A stretch of 39,539 bases of DNA from Lachnospiraceae bacterium (lineage in GTDB: Bacteria > Bacillota > Clostridia > Lachnospirales > Lachnospiraceae), in assembly GCA_900771195.1 (NCBI GenBank), contig CAAGMZ010000008.1:1-39539 (forward strand), given 5' to 3'. Positions within the stretch are counted from its first letter, which is position 1. Every line of letters starts with the position of its first letter. The position numbers and the translations under genes are program-made. Of the stretch, positions 24,411 through 32,535 are shown piece by piece. The notes under the pieces were generated by a model. The model was not told the origin of the DNA. It did no database searches and was given only the letters and a program-made list of their open reading frames with translations.

Positions 24411-25931
24411 CTACCACTGTATCTCAAAATATCTGTCACCCACACTGTGGTCGATGGGCTCGTATTGCACTATCGTCCTGGTTACTGCCTTATATGACGG
24501 AAGTCCGTCGTTGGCTGCCTTGACTCTGGCCTTAAGGTCTTTCTCAATCTCTTCAGGTGCCATGTCACTATAATAACTCATATCGGGATTAATTACCACA
24601 GCAATTAACGGTCTTCCTCGCAGACTGTCCTCCTTTACGATGCAGTCAGCCACTCCGTCCAGTCTGCCAAAATATTTCTGAAGCTCTGTCGGTGAAATAT
24701 TCTCACCGTTTGGCAGAATAATCAGATTTTTCCTCAGACCGGTTATATGAAGATAGCCAGCCTCATCGAATTCACCGATGTCTCCGGTCCGAAGCCATCC
24801 GTCTTCGGTAAACACCTGTGCAGTCCTTTCGGGGTCATTGTAATATCCCTTCATGACCACATCGCCTTTTACCTGAATCTCACCATCCGAAATCCTTACC
24901 TCTGTCCCGGGATAAACCCTTCCTACAGAATCCGCCACCTTATCTGTATCAACATTTCCTGTGACTATATTGGAAGCTTCCGTCAGGCCGTAGCCTGCAA
25001 AAAGCGTTATGCCGAAATCCTTCGCCATTTTGATAAGCTTCGGCTGCACATAAGCGCCTCCGCATATTATTGTCTCAATTCCTTCAAGAAATTCTTTTCC
25101 CTTGATGCGTGCTACGGAGAGCACCGTTTCTGCCAGCCCCGGTACAAGCGTAAGGATTGTGGGCTTCATCTTCGGTATGTCAAATACGATGTTGCTCATA
25201 TCCTCGCATGCATATACCAGTGCCCCTGTATAAATGCATGTCAGAAGTCCTCTTATTGCACCGAACACATGTGAAAGCGGAAGTATGGCTATCGTCCGCT
25301 GGTTAAACGGATGTCCCGGTATAAAAAGTCCGTTGTGTGCCGCTCTCATTATTGCTCTGTGGGAAAGCATTGCCCCATACGGGTTTCCGGGGTCATCATT
25401 TACCGAAAAACATATGACAGCCGTATCCTCAGGGTCAACATCTGCCATGGATGCCATATGATCTGATGTGTCATTTATGTCAAAAATCCTTGTTCCGGCG
25501 TTTTGGGTAACCTCTTTAAACTCAGGATTAACAAAAATGGCCTTAATGTCAAACTTTATGACTATCCTTCTGATATCATCAGCACTTAATGCATTGGGTG
25601 CGGCCGGGAGCATTATGACCGTACAGCCTGCCGTCGGAATAGCCATGTAAAGCTCCATTGCATTTAGCCCGTTAGGCGCAAGCACCGCTATGTTGTCGCC
25701 CCCGGAAAACCCATTATCCATCAGAAACGCTCGTCTTGCGGCTATCCTGTCATACAGTTCACCGTATGTGACCGTATTTACCATATCACTTATGGCCGGA
25801 CAGTCAGAGAATTTTCTTCGGCAGTTTTCAAGGAGCTCACAAAATGTAGTATAAAGCGGAAGCTCTGCAAGATTTTCACTGCTTAGAAGGCTCTCAAAAT
25901 ATTCTTTTTGCTCCGGTGAGTAATCAGGCAT
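24411..25931 (-). CDS. AMP-ligase-like protein with degenerate catalytic motifs
   Basis: The 506-residue protein has the full length of an acyl-CoA/acyl-ACP synthetase. Motifs GYGLTEAS (about 313-320), RTGDIG (381-386) and NGENISPTE (408-416) are present. However, the P-loop TSGTTGNPKG is replaced by SVNDDPGNPYG (176-186), so its lysine is Tyr185, and the C-terminal catalytic lysine of the GK motif is Asp499. Loss of both suggests weak or changed adenylation, perhaps a binding or scaffolding role, or a divergent ligase. I chose ATG 25931, which overlaps the PlsC stop by 8 bp; an in-frame ATG at 25973 is further inside plsC and less likely. In a complete system it would load a free acid on the carrier protein as the starter unit. 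Confidence 0.85.
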   Translation of the reverse strand: MPDYSPEQKEYFESLLSSENLAELPLYTTFCELLENCRRKFSDCPAISDMVNTVTYGELYDRIAARRAFLMDNGFSGGDNIAVLAPNGLNAMELYMAIPTAGCTVIMLPAAPNALSADDIRRIVIKFDIKAIFVNPEFKEVTQNAGTRIFDINDTSDHMASMADVDPEDTAVICFSVNDDPGNPYGAMLSHRAIMRAAHNGLFIPGHPFNQRTIAILPLSHVFGAIRGLLTCIYTGALVYACEDMSNIVFDIPKMKPTILTLVPGLAETVLSVARIKGKEFLEGIETIICGGAYVQPKLIKMAKDFGITLFAGYGLTEASNIVTGNVDTDKVADSVGRVYPGTEVRISDGEIQVKGDVVMKGYYNDPERTAQVFTEDGWLRTGDIGEFDEAGYLHITGLRKNLIILPNGENISPTELQKYFGRLDGVADCIVKEDSLRGRPLIAVVINPDMSYYSDMAPEEIEKDLKARVKAANDGLPSYKAVTRTIVQYEPIDHSVGDRYFEIQW

Positions 25932-26676
25932 TTTTGTTTTCCTTTCCTGCGCTTCTCTTTGCCAGCTCTTCATCTATCTTTTCCTGTATGCGCTCCTTTA
26001 CGAGAGCGGAAAGCTCATTCTTTTTCATATTTCCGTATTCTTCAAAATATATCGGCTTCAGGAAATGAACATATGTAGTGCATTTCTTAAGCGAATTAGT
26101 GTTGAGTCCCTTGTATGAATCAACAATCGCCACAGGGACTATCGGAGTCTTTGACTGCAGCGAGCAGCGGAAACAGCCCGAATGGAATTCCTGAAGCGTA
26201 TTCTTATTATCGCCCCATTTTCCCTCAGGAAAAATGAGAAATCTTTTTCCGTTTTTCACTTCATCGCCAAGCTGGGTAAGAGCCTTCATCTGCTGCCTCG
26301 GGTCATCAAAATCCAGCCTTATTCCGCCCACCAGGTCAATCACCTGCCTTGCAGCAATCCTTTCGGACTGCTTTTTTTCCATAAGGACAGCACAGGGCTT
26401 ATCATAGGCAAGAAGTATTCCTATGGCATCATACTTTCCCTGATGGTTGGCATACATTATGTAACCGCCGTCTTTTGGAAGGTTTTCCATGCCTGTGACC
26501 ACAGTCTCCGTGTGGCTTCTTTTTTTCATGTGATACATTATGTCTTTTGCGAATTGAAATCTTTCCTCTTCGCTGAATTTTTCCGGATGCTTTTCAAATT
26601 TGCGAAATTTACACAGCATATGAGTCACAAAAAACGGACTCGAAGCAGCCGTAAAATAAAACCTGAACATTCCCAT
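25924..26676 (-). CDS. PlsC-type acyltransferase (first of two)
   Basis: The 250-residue protein has the 1-acyl-glycerol-3-phosphate acyltransferase motifs: the catalytic NHQGKYD (His78 and Asp83, H-x4-D), and FPEGKWGD at 149-156. A hydrophobic N-terminus (about 5-20) may attach it to the membrane. It probably transfers the chain made by this cluster from ACP or CoA to an acceptor. The acceptor is not known. It is 19 bp after the flavoprotein gene and is overlapped by the AMP-ligase gene. Confidence 0.88.
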   Translation of the reverse strand: MGMFRFYFTAASSPFFVTHMLCKFRKFEKHPEKFSEEERFQFAKDIMYHMKKRSHTETVVTGMENLPKDGGYIMYANHQGKYDAIGILLAYDKPCAVLMEKKQSERIAARQVIDLVGGIRLDFDDPRQQMKALTQLGDEVKNGKRFLIFPEGKWGDNKNTLQEFHSGCFRCSLQSKTPIVPVAIVDSYKGLNTNSLKKCTTYVHFLKPIYFEEYGNMKKNELSALVKERIQEKIDEELAKRSAGKENKNA

Positions 26677-26695
26677 TCTTCTTATCTTCCTTTAT

Positions 26696-27409
26696 TTACT
26701 GCGGATAGTCCTCCCAATAACCGGTCATCATCTTCTCGACCGCCCTCACCGGGATAAGCGGTGCGCACACCTTCTTGTGTGTCTCATCGCTAAGACTTCC
26801 ATTTTGTCCGAATTCCACACCTGCATCTTTAACTTTGTTAAGATAGGCATTTAGTATCGGCTTCATTTTATCAAGCATAAGTATTTCGCCCTGCGGGGTA
26901 AATACCGTTGTATAATTATCTTTTCCGAGTATCATGTCAAACTGCGTTGTCACGGCATCATATACCATATCGGTTGACGCATGTGCACAGGACGACACAA
27001 GAACAAGCTTCTTATTGCCAAGGTCATACCTGAAATCCATTATTATGGGATTATCCTCCGTGGCAAGCCTGCCTTTGTACGGCATCTTAAGCGGCAAAAG
27101 ACGGTTGAGCATCGTCGTCATCTTGGATGACATTCCGAAAAAATAAAGCGGAAAGCTGAGCACGATAATATCGCTTTCAAGTATGGCCTCTTTTATGATG
27201 TCCATATCATCCCTTATGGCACATGTGCCGGGCGTCACCTTCCAGCAGGCAAAACAGCCTCTGCAGTGATTTATGTCCATCTGACCAAGTTCAAGGCTTC
27301 TCACCTTTGTGCCGGTGGCCTCCCTGATTCCTTCAACAAACTTCCGGGCAACCATCATGGAATGGCTTGCCTCGCCCTTCAGGCTTCCGTTGATAACAAG
27401 CGTTTTCAT
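26696..27409 (-). CDS. Flavodoxin-fold NAD(P)H/FMN oxidoreductase
   Basis: The 237-residue protein has a flavodoxin-like fold: an N-terminal NGSLKGEASHS phosphate loop for FMN, then a cysteine pair (CRGCFACWKVTPGTC, about 49-63) that may bind an iron-sulfur cluster or act in redox, and the SFPLYFFGMSS flavin-binding loop. Its place in an acyl-chain cluster without a normal enoyl reductase suggests it may reduce an intermediate, but that is inference. The start overlaps the patatin stop by 4 bp (ATGA), so the two are coupled. Confidence 0.82.
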   Translation of the reverse strand: MKTLVINGSLKGEASHSMMVARKFVEGIREATGTKVRSLELGQMDINHCRGCFACWKVTPGTCAIRDDMDIIKEAILESDIIVLSFPLYFFGMSSKMTTMLNRLLPLKMPYKGRLATEDNPIIMDFRYDLGNKKLVLVSSCAHASTDMVYDAVTTQFDMILGKDNYTTVFTPQGEILMLDKMKPILNAYLNKVKDAGVEFGQNGSLSDETHKKVCAPLIPVRAVEKMMTGYWEDYPQ

Positions 27410-28287
27410 ATTGCGGCTCCTCCGTTTTCAGAGCCGGAGGCTGCAAACTCGCGAAGCTTATCAAGATTGGCCAGTGCAACTTCCCTGCCGTTCTGATAAA
27501 AAGCCTCAACCTTGTCATCATCCTGTTCAAACTTATGTATGCATGGAATGCTGGGCCTTAACACAAGTGCCTTTCCTTCCTTTACAAGCTTTCTCATAAG
27601 CTTGATTTCTCTTTTATAAACCTCAGTTCTCTGAATAAGGGCTTCATAGAACCTGGGATATTTCCTTTTGTACCTTGCTGCCATGAGAGGCTTTAGCTTG
27701 CCATAGTTGGTAGGTGTCTCCGTCTTGGTCTTGGTCATTATAATCACAAGCTTATCGCATCCCATATCAAGCGCCCTCTGCATCGGAACCGAATCGCATA
27801 TGCTTCCGTCAAGGTAGTGGTAATCGCCTATTTTGACAGGTGCGCACATAATCGGAATAGAACATGATGCCTTGCAGAGGTTGAGAAATTTTTCAACGTC
27901 CTCACGTTCATCATAATACTCTGCCTGCCCTGTCTCACAGTTGCTCACAACCACTTCAAATCTTTTGTCAGAGCTGTTGTAAGCGTCAAAGTCAAACGGA
28001 AACTCCTTGTAAGGATACTCGAAAAACATCCTGTCAAGGTTGAGGAATTTTCCATGCCTCAGGACCTGCTTCATACCAAAATAATTAATCTTGTGGTCCC
28101 TGGGCTTCACAACGTTACGGGTTCTGCCTGCCTGTCTGGCAAGGTAGCCCGCTCCGTTTCCTGCTCCGCATGAAACTCCGACAACATACGGATAATCTAT
28201 GTTGTTTTCTATCAGGACATCCACCACGCCGGATGTAAAAACACCCCTGAATGCTCCGCCCTCAAGTACTAATCCTGTTTTGGACAT
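27406..28287 (-). CDS. Patatin-like phospholipase/acyl hydrolase
   Basis: The 293-residue protein has the patatin signature: the Gly-rich oxyanion loop LEGGAFRGVF (8-17), the nucleophile Ser39 in GVSCGAG, and the catalytic Asp160 in YLDGS. It should be an active serine lipase or thioesterase-like hydrolase, either releasing the product from a carrier or remodelling membrane lipid. Its start lies 10 bp after the second ACP gene. Confidence 0.9.
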   Translation of the reverse strand: MSKTGLVLEGGAFRGVFTSGVVDVLIENNIDYPYVVGVSCGAGNGAGYLARQAGRTRNVVKPRDHKINYFGMKQVLRHGKFLNLDRMFFEYPYKEFPFDFDAYNSSDKRFEVVVSNCETGQAEYYDEREDVEKFLNLCKASCSIPIMCAPVKIGDYHYLDGSICDSVPMQRALDMGCDKLVIIMTKTKTETPTNYGKLKPLMAARYKRKYPRFYEALIQRTEVYKREIKLMRKLVKEGKALVLRPSIPCIHKFEQDDDKVEAFYQNGREVALANLDKLREFAASGSENGGAAI

Positions 28288-28297
28288 ATATGTCTCC

Positions 28298-28534
28298 TTA
28301 TTTATCTGCTCCGGTCTTTTCCGCTATGTAATCGCACACATCCTGAACCGTCTCAAGCTTGTCGGCATTTTCAAACTGAATTCCGAATTCATCCTCAATT
28401 GACACTGCAAGAAGCATCATTGTGAGTGAATTAAGTCCAAGATCCTCCGTAAGGCTGCTGTCCGGCGTTATCTCATTGGCGTCCACCTCCGGAATTACGT
28501 TTTCAAATATCTCTAAAAGTTTATCAAATATCAT
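28298..28534 (-). CDS. Acyl carrier protein (second of two in the cluster)
   Basis: The 78-residue carrier has Ser36 in DLGLNSLTMM (the usual Asp before Ser is Asn) and a typical helix II to IV. I use the ATG at 28534, which has an AAGGAG site and overlaps the PlsC stop by 11 bp, over the in-frame start at 28567. It lies among the lipase and acyltransferase genes, so it may carry the finished or starter chain, unlike the other carrier, which sits beside the ketosynthase. Confidence 0.9.
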   Translation of the reverse strand: MIFDKLLEIFENVIPEVDANEITPDSSLTEDLGLNSLTMMLLAVSIEDEFGIQFENADKLETVQDVCDYIAEKTGADK

Positions 28535-29162
28535 TTTCTTTCTCCTTTTCCAGTAACTTAATAACAATCTGTCTGAAGCGTTCGCTTTCGCTTTCCAGGT
28601 ATTCCGGCTTCATGCCTTTGCCCTCGGCTGTAAGCTTAACCGGCTCACCTATCAGCACCTTCTGCCTGGGGCCGAAAAACTTTTTGTATTCACCGCTTAC
28701 TGCATATGGCACGATATCGGCTCCTGTCATGATTGCCAGCATCACAAAACCCGGCTTGAATTCCCTCGGCTCTGCTTCCTTTCCTGTACGTCCTTCCGGA
28801 TATATAATCACCGACTGACCTTTTTTAATGGCTGCCGTGGAAAGGCGGAGCCATGCGGTGTCAAGTCCGTAACGGTCCATGGGAATACATCTGTTGTTCT
28901 TAAGAAACCAGTTGAACTTAGGCTTCTCGTACCAGTCCTTTGCCACAAGAATGCATCCTTTGGCAGGTGCAAACACTACTGATGTCAGGATTCCGTCCAT
29001 ATGGCTTGTATGGTTTCCCACAAATATAACCGGCTTATCATATCGGCATTTTTTTCTGTCTGCTTCGGTAAATCTGACTTTGGGCCTGAATGCAAGTCTT
29101 ACAAAAGCAGTCATCAGCCCACGGCCTATCGTCGCCGCAATCTTCTGTAAAAACTGCAACAT
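28524..29162 (-). CDS. PlsC-type acyltransferase (second of two)
   Basis: The 212-residue protein has the H-x4-D motif (NHTSHMD, His51 and Asp56) and YPEGRTG (121-127). I use the ATG at 29162, with GGAG 9 nt upstream; an upstream in-frame GTG at 29171 is too close to that site. The two PlsC-type genes in one cluster differ clearly in sequence, which suggests two acyl transfers or two acceptors. It lies 27 bp after the mntP-like gene. Confidence 0.88.
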   Translation of the reverse strand: MLQFLQKIAATIGRGLMTAFVRLAFRPKVRFTEADRKKCRYDKPVIFVGNHTSHMDGILTSVVFAPAKGCILVAKDWYEKPKFNWFLKNNRCIPMDRYGLDTAWLRLSTAAIKKGQSVIIYPEGRTGKEAEPREFKPGFVMLAIMTGADIVPYAVSGEYKKFFGPRQKVLIGEPVKLTAEGKGMKPEYLESESERFRQIVIKLLEKEKENDI

Positions 29163-29189
29163 ACTTATCACTCTCCGTAAACGCTATCC

Positions 29190-29756
29190 TCATACATACT
29201 GAATTATTTTGACTGCTCCCGCTATTATCAGGAGTATTCCGCCGCTCCAGTAAACCCTTTTGTCAAGCTCTCCGTTTCTGTATCCCACAAATACGCCTAC
29301 GATAACTATTGCTATCGTCATTACGCATATCATGACTCCCATTGACACGGGATTTAACATCAGAAGTCCGCCGGAGAATCCTGCAAACAACGTATAAATA
29401 CTTGTTGATGAAGCAATTGCACAGGTTTTCTTAAAATCAATGTCCGAACGCACCTCAGGTATCGCTTTTCTCTGATATATAAGTAAAAGCTTCACGCCGC
29501 CCAGTCCTATAAGAATTATCGCTGCGAGCACTCCCCAGACCATCTTAACATCCTGAGGCAGCCCGCTCACATTCACCAGTGATGCCAATGCATATCCGAT
29601 TGCCATTGCCACGACCTGCCATGCACACACCATCAGGCACATAAGCACTATTCCGCGGCCCTTCACATCTCCAAGCACCGAGCCCTGGGACACAGCTATC
29701 GCGAACACATCAAATGCGAGTCCGAATCCTATCAGCAATATAAAAAATGTATCCAT
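29190..29756 (-). CDS. MntP-family (putative Mn2+ efflux) membrane protein
   Basis: The 188-residue protein has about six hydrophobic segments and a FDVFAIAVSQGS motif near the N-terminus that corresponds to the conserved DA(F)AVS region of MntP. Its length is that of MntP. Export of Mn2+ is the known role of the family; a different substrate in this case is possible. It is the first gene of the 13-gene lipid cluster by spacing. No Mn riboswitch is seen upstream. Confidence 0.75.
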   Translation of the reverse strand: MDTFFILLIGFGLAFDVFAIAVSQGSVLGDVKGRGIVLMCLMVCAWQVVAMAIGYALASLVNVSGLPQDVKMVWGVLAAIILIGLGGVKLLLIYQRKAIPEVRSDIDFKKTCAIASSTSIYTLFAGFSGGLLMLNPVSMGVMICVMTIAIVIVGVFVGYRNGELDKRVYWSGGILLIIAGAVKIIQYV

Positions 29757-29869
29757 TGCATTCCTTCCAAAATCATGTTTCTGTTATAATTCATTATCTG
29801 CAGTGCACACGGCACCGAATCATACTTTGACAGTTTACATATTTTTCAAAAATAATTCTATATACATTT

Positions 29870-29975
29870 TACGCCGGGTGTATTACGCGGCTACATTTTT
29901 GGCAAAATGTAGTTATGTATCATACCCGTTATCTGAACAAAGTAAAAAGGACAGCTTCCGTTCGCTGTCCTTTTT
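29870..29975 (+). ncRNA. Candidate plus-strand small RNA
   Basis: A CGGGT/ACCCG outer stem (left arm near 29875, right arm near 29925) encloses a perfect 9-bp hairpin (29891-29899 with 29904-29912), and the unit ends in a strong terminator hairpin with a T5 tail. An upstream TTTACA plus TATATA pair is only weakly spaced (19 bp) as a promoter. Identity with a known RNA family is not recognised. Confidence 0.35.
29944..29975. terminator. Bidirectional rho-independent terminator
   Basis: A perfect 12-bp stem (29944-29955 with 29964-29975) contains A5/T5 at its base, so it works on both strands. On the minus strand it can stop ftsH transcripts before the mntP operon. Confidence 0.85.
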
Positions 29976-30105
29976 GGAGAAGGTATTTTGTTTCTTATGG
30001 GGTGTAGTAAAACTATATAATGTATTGGGGGGTTACAATGTAGAGTATATAGTGTGTTTCCAAATAAGTGTGCACAAACTTGCACAAGTTTTAAAAATAT
30101 TTTTG

Positions 30106-30125
30106 TACAATTTATCTAAATTGTA
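30106..30125 (-). terminator. Weak AU-rich hairpin just after ftsH
   Basis: An 8-bp AT-rich stem (30106-30113 with 30118-30125) begins 7 bp after the ftsH stop and is followed by an AAAAATATTTTT run on the minus strand. It is a weak terminator or a stability hairpin. Confidence 0.4.
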
Positions 30126-30132
30126 TCCAAGT

Positions 30133-31998
30133 CTATACCGTTTCCACGGGTTTCTCATCCCCAAACAGCATTTCAAACTCTTCCCTGGTTACTTTTTCTT
30201 TCTCCAGAAGAAGCTCTGCGCATCTGTCAAGTATGTCACGGTATTTGCCGATAAGCTCCTTGGCCCTCGCATAGCACTTGTCAATAATTCCCTTGACCTC
30301 TTCATCTATGGTTGAGGCAATATTCTCTCCATAGCTTCTGGTATGGGCAAGGTCACGCCCGATAAATACTTCATCATCGTCACTGCCGTAATTTACAAGT
30401 CCGACTTTATCCGAAAAACCGTATTTGGTAACCATTGATCTGGCAATCTGGGTCGACTGCTTTATATCCTGGGATGCGCCTGTAGTCACATCATCAAAAA
30501 CAAGCTCTTCAGCCACACGTCCGCCAAGTCCGACAACTATCTCCTGAAGCATTTTACCTTTAGTATTGAACATCTCGTCCTTCTCAGGGAGCGGCATTGT
30601 ATATCCCGCAGCTCCTGTTCCCGTAGGTATGATTGAAATCGTGTGTACGGGGCCTACATCCGGAAGCACGTGGAAAAGTATTGCATGACCTGCTTCATGG
30701 TAAGCTGTAATCTTCTTTTCTTTGTCGGAAATAACCTTGCTCTTTTTCTCTGCGCCGATTCCAACCTTTACAAAGGCCTTTTCCATGTCCTGCCTGTTGA
30801 TGAACTTGCGGTCGCTTCTGGCTGCCAGAATTGCTGCCTCATTCATCAGGTTCTCCAAATCTGCGCCGGTAAATCCTGCGGTTGTCTGTGCAACCACATC
30901 CAGATTAACATCATCACCGACAGGCTTGTTTTTCACATGAACATCAAGGATTTCCCTGCGTCCCTTCACATCCGGGCGTCCAACCACAATCTTGCGGTCA
31001 AACCGGCCGGGACGGAGAATTGCAGGGTCAAGAATGTCAACTCTGTTGGTTGCCGCCATAACAATTATTCCGGAGTTAGCACCGAAACCATCCATCTCAA
31101 CAAGCATCTGGTTAAGTGTCTGCTCCCTCTCGTCATGTCCGCCGCCCATTCCTGTTCCACGGCGTCTGGCAACCGCATCAATCTCATCAATAAACACTAT
31201 GCACGGTGCATTCTTTTTGGCTTCCTCAAAAAGGTCTCTTACTCTCGAAGCACCTACGCCCACAAACATCTCGACAAAGTCAGAGCCCGAAATGCTGAAA
31301 AACGGCACGCCTGCCTCTCCCGCAACGGCTTTGGCAAGAAGTGTCTTACCTGTTCCGGGAGGTCCCACGAGTATTACGCCCTTGGGAATCCTTGCGCCGA
31401 GCTGCATATATTTCTGCGGAGCCTTAAGGAAATCAACTATTTCCTCAAGCTCTTCTTTTTCTTCCTGAAGCCCTGCCACCTGCTTAAACGTCACTTTGTT
31501 GGAGGAAGGGTCTGCCATTCTCGCCCTGCTCTTTCCGAAATTCATCATTTTGGAATTGCCGCTGCCCGCTGACATGGCCTGTCTGTTCATGAATACGAAA
31601 AGGAAAATGACCAGAACCGCAACTATTATTACCGGAAGAACCGTCGTGACGAAGACACTGTCTCTCTCCACATCATTGAGTACATAAGAAACAGCCTTCT
31701 CTGCCTCCTCATTGTATCCGATAATCACATTTTCAACTTCACGGACATCGCTCACATACGCCTTATGTCTGCTGCCGTCCGCAAAATCAACAACAATGCG
31801 TCCGCTGGGGACTTCCTGATTGGGATATATACCGACCTCGGCTACCTTGCCGTCTCCCATATCTTTTACAAAAGCCTCATAAGTGTAATTTTCCTTACTG
31901 CTGCTGCCTGTCCTTACGGCATAAACTATTACAAATACAATGGCAATCAGTATAAGCCAGAATATAAAGCCCGGGCCCTTTTGTTTATTCGTTTCCAA
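30133..31998 (-). CDS. ftsH: ATP-dependent zinc metalloprotease FtsH
   Basis: The 621-residue protein has two membrane segments (about 11-28 and 117-138), an AAA+ domain with Walker A GPPGTGKT (212-219) and Walker B FIDEID (269-274), the second region of homology (ATNRVDILDPAILRPGRFDR), and the zinc-binding HEAGH (434-438). It degrades membrane and some cytosolic proteins at the membrane. It follows hpt by 12 bp. The tail ends at the usual length. Confidence 0.96.
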   Translation of the reverse strand: METNKQKGPGFIFWLILIAIVFVIVYAVRTGSSSKENYTYEAFVKDMGDGKVAEVGIYPNQEVPSGRIVVDFADGSRHKAYVSDVREVENVIIGYNEEAEKAVSYVLNDVERDSVFVTTVLPVIIVAVLVIFLFVFMNRQAMSAGSGNSKMMNFGKSRARMADPSSNKVTFKQVAGLQEEKEELEEIVDFLKAPQKYMQLGARIPKGVILVGPPGTGKTLLAKAVAGEAGVPFFSISGSDFVEMFVGVGASRVRDLFEEAKKNAPCIVFIDEIDAVARRRGTGMGGGHDEREQTLNQMLVEMDGFGANSGIIVMAATNRVDILDPAILRPGRFDRKIVVGRPDVKGRREILDVHVKNKPVGDDVNLDVVAQTTAGFTGADLENLMNEAAILAARSDRKFINRQDMEKAFVKVGIGAEKKSKVISDKEKKITAYHEAGHAILFHVLPDVGPVHTISIIPTGTGAAGYTMPLPEKDEMFNTKGKMLQEIVVGLGGRVAEELVFDDVTTGASQDIKQSTQIARSMVTKYGFSDKVGLVNYGSDDDEVFIGRDLAHTRSYGENIASTIDEEVKGIIDKCYARAKELIGKYRDILDRCAELLLEKEKVTREEFEMLFGDEKPVETV

Positions 31999-32010
31999 TT
32001 AAATGTCCTC

Positions 32011-32535
32011 CTAATCAAATTTCACAATACCGATATACGGCAGATTTCTGTATTTCTGATTGTAATCAAGCCCGTAGCCCACAACGAACTCATCCGGAAC
32101 CTTAAAGCCTACGTAATCCACATTTACATCCTTGACAACACGCCTCTCGGGCTTGTCGAGGAGAGTACATATCTTAATGCTTGACGGATTTCTCTTCTTG
32201 AATATCTCAAGGAGATGGCTCAGCGTCCTGCCTGAATCAATTATGTCCTCCACTATTATGACATCCTTTCCCTCAAGCGGTTCGTCAAGGTCCTTTACAA
32301 TCTTCACTATTCCTGAAGAGTTTGTTCCCCCTCCATAGCTTGATACCGACATGAAATCAAGCGACACGTCAGTCGTTATCCTCTTGGCAAGCTCACACAT
32401 AAAAGGTGCACCGCCCTTAAGTATGCATATCATATGAATCGTCCTGCCCTTATAATCTTCGCTTATCTGCTTTCCCAGCTCGGCGATTCTTTTGTTCACC
32501 TGCTCCTCGGTAAGAAGCACTTCAACTCTCTCCAT
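32011..32535 (-). CDS. hpt: Hypoxanthine phosphoribosyltransferase
   Basis: The 174-residue protein shows the PRPP-binding motif VIIVEDIIDSGRTL (about 91-104) and the ILKGGAPF region of type I phosphoribosyltransferases. It salvages hypoxanthine and guanine. I chose the ATG at 32535, with GGAGG upstream, over the in-frame start at 32583; it overlaps the end of tilS by 14 bp. The tilS-hpt-ftsH order is the one in Bacillus. Confidence 0.95.
   Translation of the reverse strand: MERVEVLLTEEQVNKRIAELGKQISEDYKGRTIHMICILKGGAPFMCELAKRITTDVSLDFMSVSSYGGGTNSSGIVKIVKDLDEPLEGKDVIIVEDIIDSGRTLSHLLEIFKKRNPSSIKICTLLDKPERRVVKDVNVDYVGFKVPDEFVVGYGLDYNQKYRNLPYIGIVKFD

Larger units (their letters stand above)
29757..30132. 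other. Intergenic region between mntP and ftsH
   Basis: This 376-bp gap has no supportable ORF. It holds a candidate plus-strand RNA (29870-29975), a bidirectional terminator (29944-29975), and AT-rich hairpins next to ftsH, with stems 30077-30083/30086-30092 and 30106-30113/30118-30125. The mntP promoter on the minus strand is not clear. Confidence 0.6.

Noticed and set aside
29757..29900. Mn-sensing yybP-ykoY riboswitch before the mntP-like gene
   Set aside because: The conserved loops of that riboswitch were sought on the minus strand and not found.
29803..30315. 170-codon plus-strand ORF across the mntP-ftsH gap
   Set aside because: It runs into the antisense of ftsH, crosses a strong terminator and has no ribosome site.
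30643..31572. 309-codon plus-strand ORF
   Set aside because: It is fully antisense to ftsH, whose motifs are all conserved.
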